Assembly (NCBI GenBank): GCA_963422705.1
Contig: OY730443.1
Span: 3,844,001-3,908,000 of the forward strand
Origin: G963422705 sp963422705
Lineage (GTDB): Bacteria > Poribacteria > WGA-4E > WGA-3G
DNA length: 64,000 nucleotides
Direction of reading: 5' to 3'
Shown: one piece after another, positions 24,985 to 32,453 of the stretch
How positions within the stretch are numbered: the first letter of the stretch is position 1
Layout of the letters: every line of letters starts with the position of its first letter
Translations under genes and position numbers: made by a program
The notes under the pieces: model-generated
Database searches by the model: none
Seen by the model: the letters and a program-made list of their open reading frames with translations, nothing else
Told to the model about the DNA's origin: nothing

Positions 24985-25713
24985 ATGCTCCGTAAACAGC
25001 CGAAAACACTGACAAAACATGACAACGCCTTTAAGATTCAATGGAAGGACGGGCATACCAGCCGGTATCCCTACCCCTATCTCCGCCAATGGTGCCCTTG
25101 CGCCGACTGTGACATCACGCGACATGGCGGGAAGGATGTGCACTCCCTTTTCTCACCACAAGGCGATGGTGATGCAACCTTAATTGAAGTCTCACCCGAT
25201 ATTCTACCGGTTGACATCCAACTCGTCGGCCGATACGCTCTCCGATTTTGTTGGAACGACGGACACGGTACCGGTATTTACCCATTTGAGCAACTTCGCG
25301 AGATGTGCCCTTGTAACGACTGCACACCAACGGAACAACAGGCAGCAGCCCAAGCGCACCTACAGCAAATCACAGCTGATAAAACTGAGGAAAATATGCA
25401 GACACGTCAGAGTTCCTATGACATTTCGCCGCGTGAACTTAAGAAAAAAATTGAACAGAAGCAGGCGTTTCTGTTGCTGGATGTTCGGGAACAGAACGAA
25501 TATGAAATCGCACATATTGACGGCGCGCTGTTAATCCCACTCAATGAATTGCCGCAAAAACTAGGCAGCTTGGACAAAACTCAAGAAATCGTTGTATACT
25601 GCCATCATGGGATACGCAGTCAGTACGCCACCGACTATTTGCGACAAAACGGATTTCACACCGCTAAAAACCTACAAGGCGGCATTGAACAGTGGACACT
25701 TGAAATTCATTAA
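24985..25713 (+). CDS. DUF971 (GBBH-like N) - rhodanese fusion protein
   Basis: The 242-residue protein joins two domains. Residues 8-105 form a DUF971 domain, with two cysteine pairs, CPCADC and CPCNDC, that could bind a metal or cluster; NDGHGTGIYPFEQLREMCP is typical. Residues 145-240 are a rhodanese domain (LLLDVREQNEYEIAHIDGA) with active Cys in VYCHHGIRSQ near residue 206. Rhodaneses carry persulfide sulfur and DUF971 occurs near Fe-S assembly genes. The operon position suggests a sulfur-delivery or cluster-repair role. The fusion could also be two tasks in one chain; no stop separates the domains. Confidence 0.82.
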   Translation: MLRKQPKTLTKHDNAFKIQWKDGHTSRYPYPYLRQWCPCADCDITRHGGKDVHSLFSPQGDGDATLIEVSPDILPVDIQLVGRYALRFCWNDGHGTGIYPFEQLREMCPCNDCTPTEQQAAAQAHLQQITADKTEENMQTRQSSYDISPRELKKKIEQKQAFLLLDVREQNEYEIAHIDGALLIPLNELPQKLGSLDKTQEIVVYCHHGIRSQYATDYLRQNGFHTAKNLQGGIEQWTLEIH

Positions 25714-25725
25714 TAAGTTTGATGA

Positions 25726-25817
25726 GACATCTCCGACGAGATTATCAACGGATTGCCAAAAACAGCAGAAGCGCAGCGCACTGAAAACGACGAAAAAACG
25801 AAAAAACGAAAAAGGGA
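25726..25817 (+). repeat. Copy of the palindrome plus 61-bp repeat family
   Basis: A palindrome core CATCTCCGACGAGATT (about 25730-25744) is followed by one diverged 61-bp unit and a run of CGAAAAAA. Its end (AAAGGGAG, 25812-25818) serves as ribosome-binding site of the next small gene. It is related to the array at 26041-26476. Confidence 0.75.
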
Positions 25818-25826
25818 GATAAAAAC

Positions 25827-26000
25827 GTGATTGTTGAATTTGAAAACCGTTCCGGTGAAATAGAGCAAGCCGAGATGGAAATTGACGAACCGTGCCCTAT
25901 CTGCTGTGGACTCCTATTTTCACTTGTAGCGGAACGCCCCGAACAGGGGTTCCGCTGTAGCAGCTGCGGACTCCTCTTTGGAGCCGTAGAAGAAGACTAA
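25827..26000 (+). CDS. Small zinc-ribbon protein, 57 residues, end of SUF operon
   Basis: A GTG at 25827, with GGGAG 8 nt upstream, opens a 57-residue frame ending at TAA 25998. It contains CPICC near residue 23 and CSSC near residue 43, in a duplicated pattern (CPICCGLLFS and CSSCGLLFG). That is a typical four-cysteine zinc ribbon. It is followed by the 61-bp repeat array. I do not recognise a named family. The position at the end of the SUF run suggests a metal-site accessory, which is inference only. Confidence 0.65.
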   Translation: MIVEFENRSGEIEQAEMEIDEPCPICCGLLFSLVAERPEQGFRCSSCGLLFGAVEED

Positions 26001-26040
26001 AAGGACAATAAACCTTCTATTTGCGACAAAGAACGAAAAT

Positions 26041-26476
26041 AAGTTGGATGAGAATCTCCGACGAGATTGTCAACGGATTGCCAAAAACAGCAGAAGTTAG
26101 CGCACTGAAAACGACGAAAAAACGAGATTATCAGCGGATTGCCAAAAACAGCAGAAGTTAGCGCACTGAAAACGACGAAAAAACGAAAAAACGAAAATAA
26201 GTTGGATGAGAAATCTCCGACGAGATTATCAACGGATTGCCAAAAACAGCAGAAGTTAGCGCACTGAAAACGACGAAAAAACGAGATTATCAACGGATTG
26301 CCAAAAACAGCAGAAGTTAGCGCACTGAAAACGACGAAAAAACGAGATTATCAGCGGATTGCCAAAAACAGCAGAAGTTAGCGCACTGAAAACGACGAAA
26401 AAACGAGATTATCAGCGGATTGCCAAAAACAGCAGAAGTTTAGCGCACTGAAAACGACGAAAAAACGAAAAAAGGA
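26041..26476 (+). repeat. Six-copy 61-bp intergenic minisatellite with AATCTCCGACGAGATT palindromes
   Basis: The core GGATTGCCAAAAACAGCAG recurs at 26075, 26136, 26234, 26295, 26356 and 26417, mostly 61 bp apart. Two AATCTC-CGAC-GAGATT palindromes (about 26053-26068 and 26213-26228) start the two runs. There are no unique spacers, so it is not CRISPR. The 3' end merges into AAAAAAGGAGAA, the ribosome-binding site of the next gene at 26487. Unit length is not a multiple of 3. Confidence 0.95.
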
Positions 26477-26486
26477 GAATTGAGTC

Positions 26487-27467
26487 ATGACAAGATGCGC
26501 GCTTATCAGTGGTAGAGGGATGGGGTTGATGCACGGTGGAAACTTCCACGAACATCCGGATGCCGATGTCGTTGCGGTTTGTGATATGGACACCGAACTG
26601 TTGACTAAAGCTGAAGAAAAATTTGGGGCGCCCGGCTACCCAACGATTGCCGAACTACTCACCAACTGTGATGCAGAACTTGTCCTACTTATCGTCAATG
26701 AAACGCGACGTATTCCACCGCTGCGTGAACTACTCGCCGCCGGTAGGAATGTATTCACAGAAAAACCGCTGTGCGGGGTGGAGGGGCAAAATAGACTCCG
26801 TGAGGAAGACCTCCGGATTGCTGCGCCTGCTATATCCGAATGGCGTGAATCGGGCCTCAAATTTGGCATCGACTTTAACTACCGGTTTATGCACCATTTC
26901 CGCAAACTCCACGATGATGTCGTAGCTGGGCGATTGGGTGAGATTAGAATGGTTCATGCCCGGGCGCATTTCAACTGCTGGTCACATGTCATCGACCAGA
27001 TTCTCTGGACACTGGGAACCCCTGAATGGGTAAGTGTTACCGGTGACGCGAATCAGACTGGCGGGTGGCATCGGTTGATTCACATGGGCTGGGCAAACGG
27101 TGTCATCGGCTCACTAAACGGCACGAACCTCTGGGGCTACGACGAGCACCCGCTACGTGTTAAGATTATGGGCGATAAATCTTACGGGGAGGCGCGTGGC
27201 TTAGACGGCTGGTACTGTCGCCGCGCGGCGAATAGCTCTGAACAAGAGGAGTTATGGGAAAACGACGCGGGCAATCCGGAAATGCCGGAATCTTTTAAGA
27301 GAATGGCGGACGGGGTGATTAAAGCGATGGCTGCCGATACCCCATTTCCTGCTGACGGGGAGGCAGCCTGGGGCGAACTGCTATTTGAAGCAGCAGTGCA
27401 CCGCTCGGCACGCTATCAAGGCGAACGGATATTTCTGGCAGATGTCGAAAGAACTGCATTCGCTTGA
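26487..27467 (+). CDS. Gfo/Idh/MocA family NAD(P)-dependent oxidoreductase
   Basis: The 326-residue protein has a Rossmann N-terminal domain (ADVVAVCDMDTELL, then LLAAGRNVFTEKPLCG with the EKP motif near residue 94) and a Gfo/Idh/MocA C-terminal alpha/beta domain. Such enzymes oxidise sugars, inositols or related polyols. The N-terminal glycine motif is reduced (SGRGMGLMHGGN). The substrate is unknown. Its ribosome-binding site (AAAAAGGAGA) is provided by the end of the 61-bp repeat array. It is not clearly part of the SUF operon. Confidence 0.87.
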   Translation: MTRCALISGRGMGLMHGGNFHEHPDADVVAVCDMDTELLTKAEEKFGAPGYPTIAELLTNCDAELVLLIVNETRRIPPLRELLAAGRNVFTEKPLCGVEGQNRLREEDLRIAAPAISEWRESGLKFGIDFNYRFMHHFRKLHDDVVAGRLGEIRMVHARAHFNCWSHVIDQILWTLGTPEWVSVTGDANQTGGWHRLIHMGWANGVIGSLNGTNLWGYDEHPLRVKIMGDKSYGEARGLDGWYCRRAANSSEQEELWENDAGNPEMPESFKRMADGVIKAMAADTPFPADGEAAWGELLFEAAVHRSARYQGERIFLADVERTAFA

Positions 27468-27585
27468 GTTTCCGCCGCTGCCAGCCGCTTTCGGGGAACG
27501 GTATACCGTTTTAGGAAGAACTTAAGGCGGAAAAGGGAAAGCGTGTCATCAGAGTCGCCGGCGGTTCGAGTCAACGGAATCCCCG

Positions 27586-28662
27586 TTAGAAGCGGTAAAA
27601 GGCGCGTGCGTTTTGCGCCATGATTTTCCGCTTCAATTCGGGTGCCAGATTCCCCGGAAGTGCCTGCTCCGGCGAATCAAAATCCCAATGCGGATAGTCT
27701 GTCGCGAACATCAGTTTTTCATTCAAGTTAAGCTGCGCGAGGAGCTGGTGAAAGTATTCTTGCTTGGGCGGTTCCTCAATGGGTTGGGTGGTAATCCAAA
27801 AGTGTTCCCGGATGTAGTCCGAAGGGGTTCGCTTTAAATAAGGTACTTCCTCGCGGAGCTTTTTCCACGCGCGTTCCAGTCGCCACATTAATGGCGGTAG
27901 CCACGAGAAGCCGCCTTCAATTAAAACCACCTTCAGCGTTGGGAAATGTTCAAAAACCCCTTCGCAAACGAGACTGGTAACCTGCGTCTGAAACGCCTGT
28001 GTCATTCCGGCGTGCTCTTCAATGTAGTAGGAAGGCCTCCCGGCGGCAGTAATGGGCCCGACACCGACGCCGCTGAAATGAATGCCAATCGGCAAATCAT
28101 GCCGCGCGGCAGCCTCGTACATCTTCCAGTACCTGCGTCGTCCTAACGGTTCCATGGTGCGGGCGAGTAAGAGGAGCTGGACGAACCCGGGATGTTTCGC
28201 AACCCTTTCAATCTCGGCAGTGGCGAACTCCGCATCGTCACAAGCAACAATAATTGATGCCCGTAATCTCGGTTCCGGTTCAAGCCAATTCTCGATTTGC
28301 CAGTCGTTTACCGCACGTGCGAATGCCGCCGCATATTCAAGGTTCGGCATCTCACACACCGGTGTCAGACAGTTGAGAATCCCGTACTCAATGTTCCAGA
28401 AATCCAAGAGTTGTTCGCGGAGAAAGCCAAGCTCTGAACCGGGGCGATTGCCCGAGGGCGGCCAGGCGTCGTGGCGGGCACCATAAGGGGTTGCCCGCGG
28501 AATATAGGCACCGACGCGATCGGGTGAACCAACCATCTCATGGTGTCTCTGCCACCGCTGCGAAAAATACGGATACAATACCGTCTCCGAGGGGAGAGTA
28601 TTATGCACATCACAATCAATAATAGGGAACTTGTGTGCTTTCTGCATGTCGGTTTCTACCAT
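27586..28662 (-). CDS. Amidohydrolase-2 family metal-dependent hydrolase
   Basis: The 358-residue protein is an amidohydrolase-2 TIM barrel, related to ACMSD and resorcylate decarboxylases. Metal-site features are IIDCDVHN (residues 14-21, D-x-H), His in LPIGIHFSG near residue 193, and Asp in MFATDYPHWD near residue 323. Substrate is unknown; hydrolysis or decarboxylation are both known in the family. ATG 28662 has AAGGA upstream. A longer frame to 28764 would add 34 residues lying in the neighbouring duplication and is less likely. A second paralogue lies at 31.3-32.4 kb and a truncated copy at 29.9 kb. Confidence 0.85.
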   Translation of the reverse strand: MVETDMQKAHKFPIIDCDVHNTLPSETVLYPYFSQRWQRHHEMVGSPDRVGAYIPRATPYGARHDAWPPSGNRPGSELGFLREQLLDFWNIEYGILNCLTPVCEMPNLEYAAAFARAVNDWQIENWLEPEPRLRASIIVACDDAEFATAEIERVAKHPGFVQLLLLARTMEPLGRRRYWKMYEAAARHDLPIGIHFSGVGVGPITAAGRPSYYIEEHAGMTQAFQTQVTSLVCEGVFEHFPTLKVVLIEGGFSWLPPLMWRLERAWKKLREEVPYLKRTPSDYIREHFWITTQPIEEPPKQEYFHQLLAQLNLNEKLMFATDYPHWDFDSPEQALPGNLAPELKRKIMAQNARAFYRF

Positions 28663-28753
28663 TTTTTTTCCTTTTTCCTCGCTAGACGCCTTGAAATCTG
28701 CGAATTTATCGTCCCAATTTTTCCAAAGGTGAATCCGTCCTGACTGCCTCTCA

Positions 28754-29788
28754 CTATTTTTCAATAATCTCTATTTCTAGGTGAACCTCAAGCTCCTTAG
28801 CAATTTTCTCAAGAGATTCTTTCTTAGTTTTTGTATTGCTATGCGTTGTGATATAATATTGCCCAATCCGCTTGTATATTCCACGCTTCGAGCCTGAGAA
28901 CTGCTTCGGAAAGACTTTTAACAGCTTGGGTCTAAGTGCTAAAATCTTCTCTATTCCGAGTTTTTCAATTACCTCAATGTAGGTATCACTTGCATTTGTA
29001 TGCTGAATCACTTCTCCGTTCTCCATCTTAACGGAAAGAGTTGTAAGAGTCTTTTTTTTAGGAGGCTCCCGGAAGGGCTTATCTATTTTTAGACTTTCCA
29101 AGAAATCGAACACTTCTTCCGCTGTCGGCGTATAACCATAGAGATGTTTCGTTTTGTTCATCATAGCATTTAGCAAAAATTCATCTTTCTTCTTCATCAA
29201 ATTTTGCCATGCTTTCGGTAAATACAGCGCAGTTACAAGTTTGCGATAATCTTCCTCAATTGCTTGTCTAGCTTCCCCATTACAGACGGATTCATAACTC
29301 AGATATCTGTTCAGATATTTCGCATTTTCCTCACTGTCCCCTGCAAGTAGATTTAGCTCTCGAACCTTAAGTTCTTGGCAGTCTCCTTCTGCCCTTAAAT
29401 AGAAAAAGTCCCATTTTTTCCCGTCGGTGAGTATAGAAATTAGCATATTTCGTGGCTTTTTTCGATGCGAAAATTCTTCTTCAAGCAGTTGCCCTTCTGC
29501 GCTCTTAATTCCTCCATCTTCCACCAGCGTAAAATAAACCGGTGCATCTTTGGCTGAAGGATGCCAGAGCACGAACTCCATAGGTACATCACGCCGAGTA
29601 TCAATTTGCTGAAAGAAGGTACTACGCGACTGAGTACCCAGTTCGGACTCCGCAGGTCTAACAAATCGAGTATTAATTGGCCAACGGAGGGCACCAAGCA
29701 ACCTAATTACGATATCGTGAAAAACCTCGTTTACTTTTAATGGCTCTGTTTCTAGCTTTTTGCGTATCTCTTCAATGTTCTCTATCAT
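28754..29788 (-). CDS. HsdR-N-terminal-domain-like protein, copy 1, likely non-catalytic
   Basis: The 344-residue protein resembles stand-alone proteins with the N-terminal domain of type I restriction subunit R. It has VFHDIVIRLLGALRWPINT, LISILTDGKKWDFFYLRAEG, LNRYLSYESVCNGEARQAI and ALYLPKAWQNLMKKKDEFL. In those proteins a D...E-x-K nuclease site lies near VDYALCHP and FIEVK. Here the same place reads MEFVLWHPSAKDAPVYFTLVE, so the nuclease residues seem lost. The C-terminal third (SVKMENGEVIQH..., HSNTKTKKESLEKIAKEL) is a domain often seen at ends of such proteins. Family link is from memory of pattern and needs a profile search. It is one half of a tandem duplication. Confidence 0.7.
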   Translation of the reverse strand: MIENIEEIRKKLETEPLKVNEVFHDIVIRLLGALRWPINTRFVRPAESELGTQSRSTFFQQIDTRRDVPMEFVLWHPSAKDAPVYFTLVEDGGIKSAEGQLLEEEFSHRKKPRNMLISILTDGKKWDFFYLRAEGDCQELKVRELNLLAGDSEENAKYLNRYLSYESVCNGEARQAIEEDYRKLVTALYLPKAWQNLMKKKDEFLLNAMMNKTKHLYGYTPTAEEVFDFLESLKIDKPFREPPKKKTLTTLSVKMENGEVIQHTNASDTYIEVIEKLGIEKILALRPKLLKVFPKQFSGSKRGIYKRIGQYYITTHSNTKTKKESLEKIAKELEVHLEIEIIEK

Positions 29789-29851
29789 TGCTTAATAAGT
29801 ATCTCCTTTTCATCATAACTTCGCGTAACCGGAAACCGTTTCACGATGTCT

Positions 29852-29965
29852 CTACCACCGCTGCGAAAAATACGGATACAATACCGTCTCCGAGGGGAGA
29901 GTATTATGCACATCACAATCAATAATAGGGAATTTGTGTGCTTTCTGCATGTCGGTTTCTACCAT
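29852..29965 (-). pseudogene. Truncated amidohydrolase 5' fragment
   Basis: This 37-codon fragment duplicates the start of the amidohydrolase at 28662. It keeps the metal motif IIDCDVHN and runs to FSQRW, where a TAG replaces the CAG of the intact gene, and similarity ends. It marks the boundary of the tandem duplication. Confidence 0.85.
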
Positions 29966-30052
29966 TTTTAGCCTTTTTCCGCGCTAGACGCCTTGAAATC
30001 TACGAACTTATCGCCCACGTCTTTCCAAAGGTGGATCCGTCCTGACTGCCTC

Positions 30053-31171
30053 TCACTGTTTTTCAATAATCTCTATTTCTAGGTGAACCTCAAGCTCCTT
30101 AGCAATTTTCTCAAGAGATTCTTTCTTAGTTTTTGTCTCGCCAGGCATCCGTATATAATATTGCCCACTCTGCTTGTATTTTCTACCCCGCGACCCTGTG
30201 GGCAGCGTAAAATGGACTTTTAACAGATCGGATCCAAGCGCCAAAATCCTCTCTATTCCGAGTTTTTCAATGACATCAATGTAGGTATCAGTTGCACATC
30301 CACGCCTAATCACTTCTCCGTTCTCCATCTTAACGGAAAGACGTGTAGGAATCTTTTTTTCAATCGAGGATTCTGTAATGATAGTAGGTTCCGGGGAGGG
30401 CTTATCTATTTTTAGACTTTCCAAGAAATCGAACACCTCTTCCGCTGTCGGCGTATAACTATAGAGATGTTTCGTTTTCTTCATCATAGCATTTAGCAAA
30501 AATTCATCTTTCTTCTTCATCAAATTTTGCCATGCTTTCGGTAAATACAGCGCGGTTACAAGCTCCCGATAATCTTCTTCAATTGCTTGTCTAGCTTCCC
30601 CATTACAGACGGATTCATAACTCAGATATCTGTTCAGATATTTCGCATTTTCCTCACTGTCCCCTTTAAGTAGATTCAGCTCGCGAACCTTAAGTTTTTG
30701 GTAGTCTCCTTCTGCCCTTGAATAGAAAAAGTGCCATTTTTTCCCGTCGGTGAGTATAGAAATTAGCATATTTCGTGGCTTTTTTCGATGCGAAAATTCC
30801 TCATTTTTTCCGTCGGTGAGTATAGAAATTAGCTTCTCTTTCTGAGAAACGTTTTCAAGCAGTTGCCCTTCTGCGCTCTTAATTCCTCCATCTTCCACCA
30901 GCGTAAAATAAACCGGTGCATCTTTGGCTGAAGGATGCCAGAGCACGAACTCCGTAGGTACATCACGCCGAGTATCAATTTGCTGAAAGAAGGGACTATG
31001 CGACTGAGTACCGAGTTCGAACTCCTCAGGTAAAACAACCTGGGTATTAATTGGCCAGCGGAGGGCATCAAGCAACCTAATGATAATATCGTTAAAAACC
31101 TCGCTCTTACTTCTAATAGCTGCACTTTCTAACTTCTTGCGTATTTCTTCAATGTTCTCTTGAAGTATCAT
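30053..31171 (-). CDS. HsdR-N-terminal-domain-like protein, copy 2, likely non-catalytic
   Basis: This 372-residue paralogue of the preceding gene is alike along its length (IIIRLLDALRWPINT, LNRYLSYESVCNGEARQAI, PKAWQNLMKKKDEFLLNAM, KTKKESLEKIAKELEVHLE). It also lacks an E-x-K at the expected place (TEFVLWHPSAKDAPVYFTLVE). Near residues 108-145 the segment LISILTDGK occurs twice (KEKLISILTDGKNEE and RNMLISILTDGKKWH), a small internal duplication absent from copy 1. The C-terminal domain differs more than the N-terminal one. Role unknown; a decayed defence gene or a nucleic-acid-binding protein are possibilities. Confidence 0.7.
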   Translation of the reverse strand: MILQENIEEIRKKLESAAIRSKSEVFNDIIIRLLDALRWPINTQVVLPEEFELGTQSHSPFFQQIDTRRDVPTEFVLWHPSAKDAPVYFTLVEDGGIKSAEGQLLENVSQKEKLISILTDGKNEEFSHRKKPRNMLISILTDGKKWHFFYSRAEGDYQKLKVRELNLLKGDSEENAKYLNRYLSYESVCNGEARQAIEEDYRELVTALYLPKAWQNLMKKKDEFLLNAMMKKTKHLYSYTPTAEEVFDFLESLKIDKPSPEPTIITESSIEKKIPTRLSVKMENGEVIRRGCATDTYIDVIEKLGIERILALGSDLLKVHFTLPTGSRGRKYKQSGQYYIRMPGETKTKKESLEKIAKELEVHLEIEIIEKQ

Positions 31172-31320
31172 TGCTTAATAAGTATCTCCTTTTTACCATA
31201 ACTTCGCGTAACCGGAAACCGTTGTACATTCCTAAAACACTTTGTGTATGATACGAAACGTATGTGAAAATGTCAAGACAAAACCGTTTCGGTTTCGCTG
31301 GTGCCGCAGCGAGCTTCTTG

Positions 31321-32409
31321 CTAACGACTGTTTGTCGCGAGTCGGTAAAATTCGCGCGCATTTTCAGACAAAATCTTACGGGCAATGGATGTGGGTAAAT
31401 TTGCGGGGAACGCTTCCTCAAGGGTATCAAAGTGCCAATGCGGATAATCGGTTGAAAACATCAATAAGTCTTCCGAGTCGAGCTGGCTGATAATCTGTAG
31501 CAGTTCACCTGAAGTCGGCGGTGCATCAATCGGTTGCAACGTCAGGCGAATGTGCTCGCGAATATAGTCTGATGGCGGCCGTTTAACCCACGGTGTGAGG
31601 GAACGCAAGCCGCGCCACTCCTTATCAAAACGCCACATCAGCGACGGCATCCACGTAACCCCGCTTTCAATCAAGGCGACACGTAAGTCAGGAAACTCAT
31701 CGAAAACGCCCTCTGATACAAGACTGAGTACCTGGGCCTGAAAAACTTGCGACATGCCCACGTACTCCTCCAAATACGTCGAGGGCCAGCCCACGGACGT
31801 GGGCGGTAACCCGGGCGCGCCGCCGTAATGGATACCGATGACAAGCTCATGCCGAACCGCAGCTGCGTAAATTGGATGATACCGGCGATTGCCGTACGGC
31901 GCCTGTGAACGCACCGGCAGCATGACTTGGGCAAAACCGGGATGAGCGCCGAGCCTTTCAATTTCCCTTGCGGCAAGCCCCGGATTTTGGCTTGGTACAA
32001 CCAACGAACCTAGCAGACGCGGCTCCTGGGCAAGCCACTGCTCAATCTGCCATTCATTTACCGCGGAGGCTAGCGCAGACGCGAAGTCCTCATTATGCAC
32101 GCTCTGAACGCGATATCCACACGTCAGGATGCCGTATTCAGCCTGCCAAACGTCAAGCGCATGCCGGCGGAGCCGTGCCAACTCCACTGCAGAATCTGCT
32201 TCTCCAAGAGGCCCAATTTCAGGACGGGTTGAAATCGGTACGCCCGCCGGATAGTCATTCGCATCCGGGCCAGGGAAACCCGACATTTTACAATAGTCAC
32301 ACCAATAATCGGAAAGGTAAGGATAGAGCACCTCATACGACGGTAATCGGTTGTGCATGTCACAATCAATCACAGATAAACCCGCTTTAACAACGCTCGC
32401 GGTTTCCAT
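31321..32409 (-). CDS. Amidohydrolase-2 family metal-dependent hydrolase, second paralogue
   Basis: The 362-residue protein is a diverged paralogue of the amidohydrolase at 27.6 kb. It shares VIDCDMHNRLPSYEVLYPY (metal D-x-H near residue 13), LVIGIHYGGAPG near residue 190, and LLMFSTDYPHWHFD near residue 325. It is cytoplasmic with unknown substrate. ATG 32409 gives the natural N-terminus; an in-frame upstream ATG at 32448 would add 13 residues and reach the next gene's stop. The Gfo/Idh gene lies 44 nt upstream on the same strand, so a shared transcript is likely. Confidence 0.85.
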   Translation of the reverse strand: METASVVKAGLSVIDCDMHNRLPSYEVLYPYLSDYWCDYCKMSGFPGPDANDYPAGVPISTRPEIGPLGEADSAVELARLRRHALDVWQAEYGILTCGYRVQSVHNEDFASALASAVNEWQIEQWLAQEPRLLGSLVVPSQNPGLAAREIERLGAHPGFAQVMLPVRSQAPYGNRRYHPIYAAAVRHELVIGIHYGGAPGLPPTSVGWPSTYLEEYVGMSQVFQAQVLSLVSEGVFDEFPDLRVALIESGVTWMPSLMWRFDKEWRGLRSLTPWVKRPPSDYIREHIRLTLQPIDAPPTSGELLQIISQLDSEDLLMFSTDYPHWHFDTLEEAFPANLPTSIARKILSENAREFYRLATNSR

Positions 32410-32453
32410 TTCGCCTCCGTTGTGGAGTGATATCACGGATAAAAACAAGCCCT

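Larger units (their letters stand above)
28538..31223 (-). repeat. Tandem 1.3-kb duplication
   Basis: The interval 28538-29840 is repeated as 29841-31223. Each unit holds the 5' end of an amidohydrolase gene, a spacer and a complete HsdR-N-like gene, and ends near TAACCGGAAACCGTT (29825 and 31209). The second unit is about 80 nt longer because of an insertion or repeat inside its gene. Both units have diverged by substitutions. Confidence 0.88.

Noticed and set aside
26041..26476. Possible CRISPR array
   Set aside because: The 61-bp units are contiguous with no unique spacers and there are no cas genes.
27586..28764. Longer amidohydrolase starting at 28764
   Set aside because: The extra 34 residues fall in the duplicated spacer, and a ribosome-binding site precedes the ATG at 28662.
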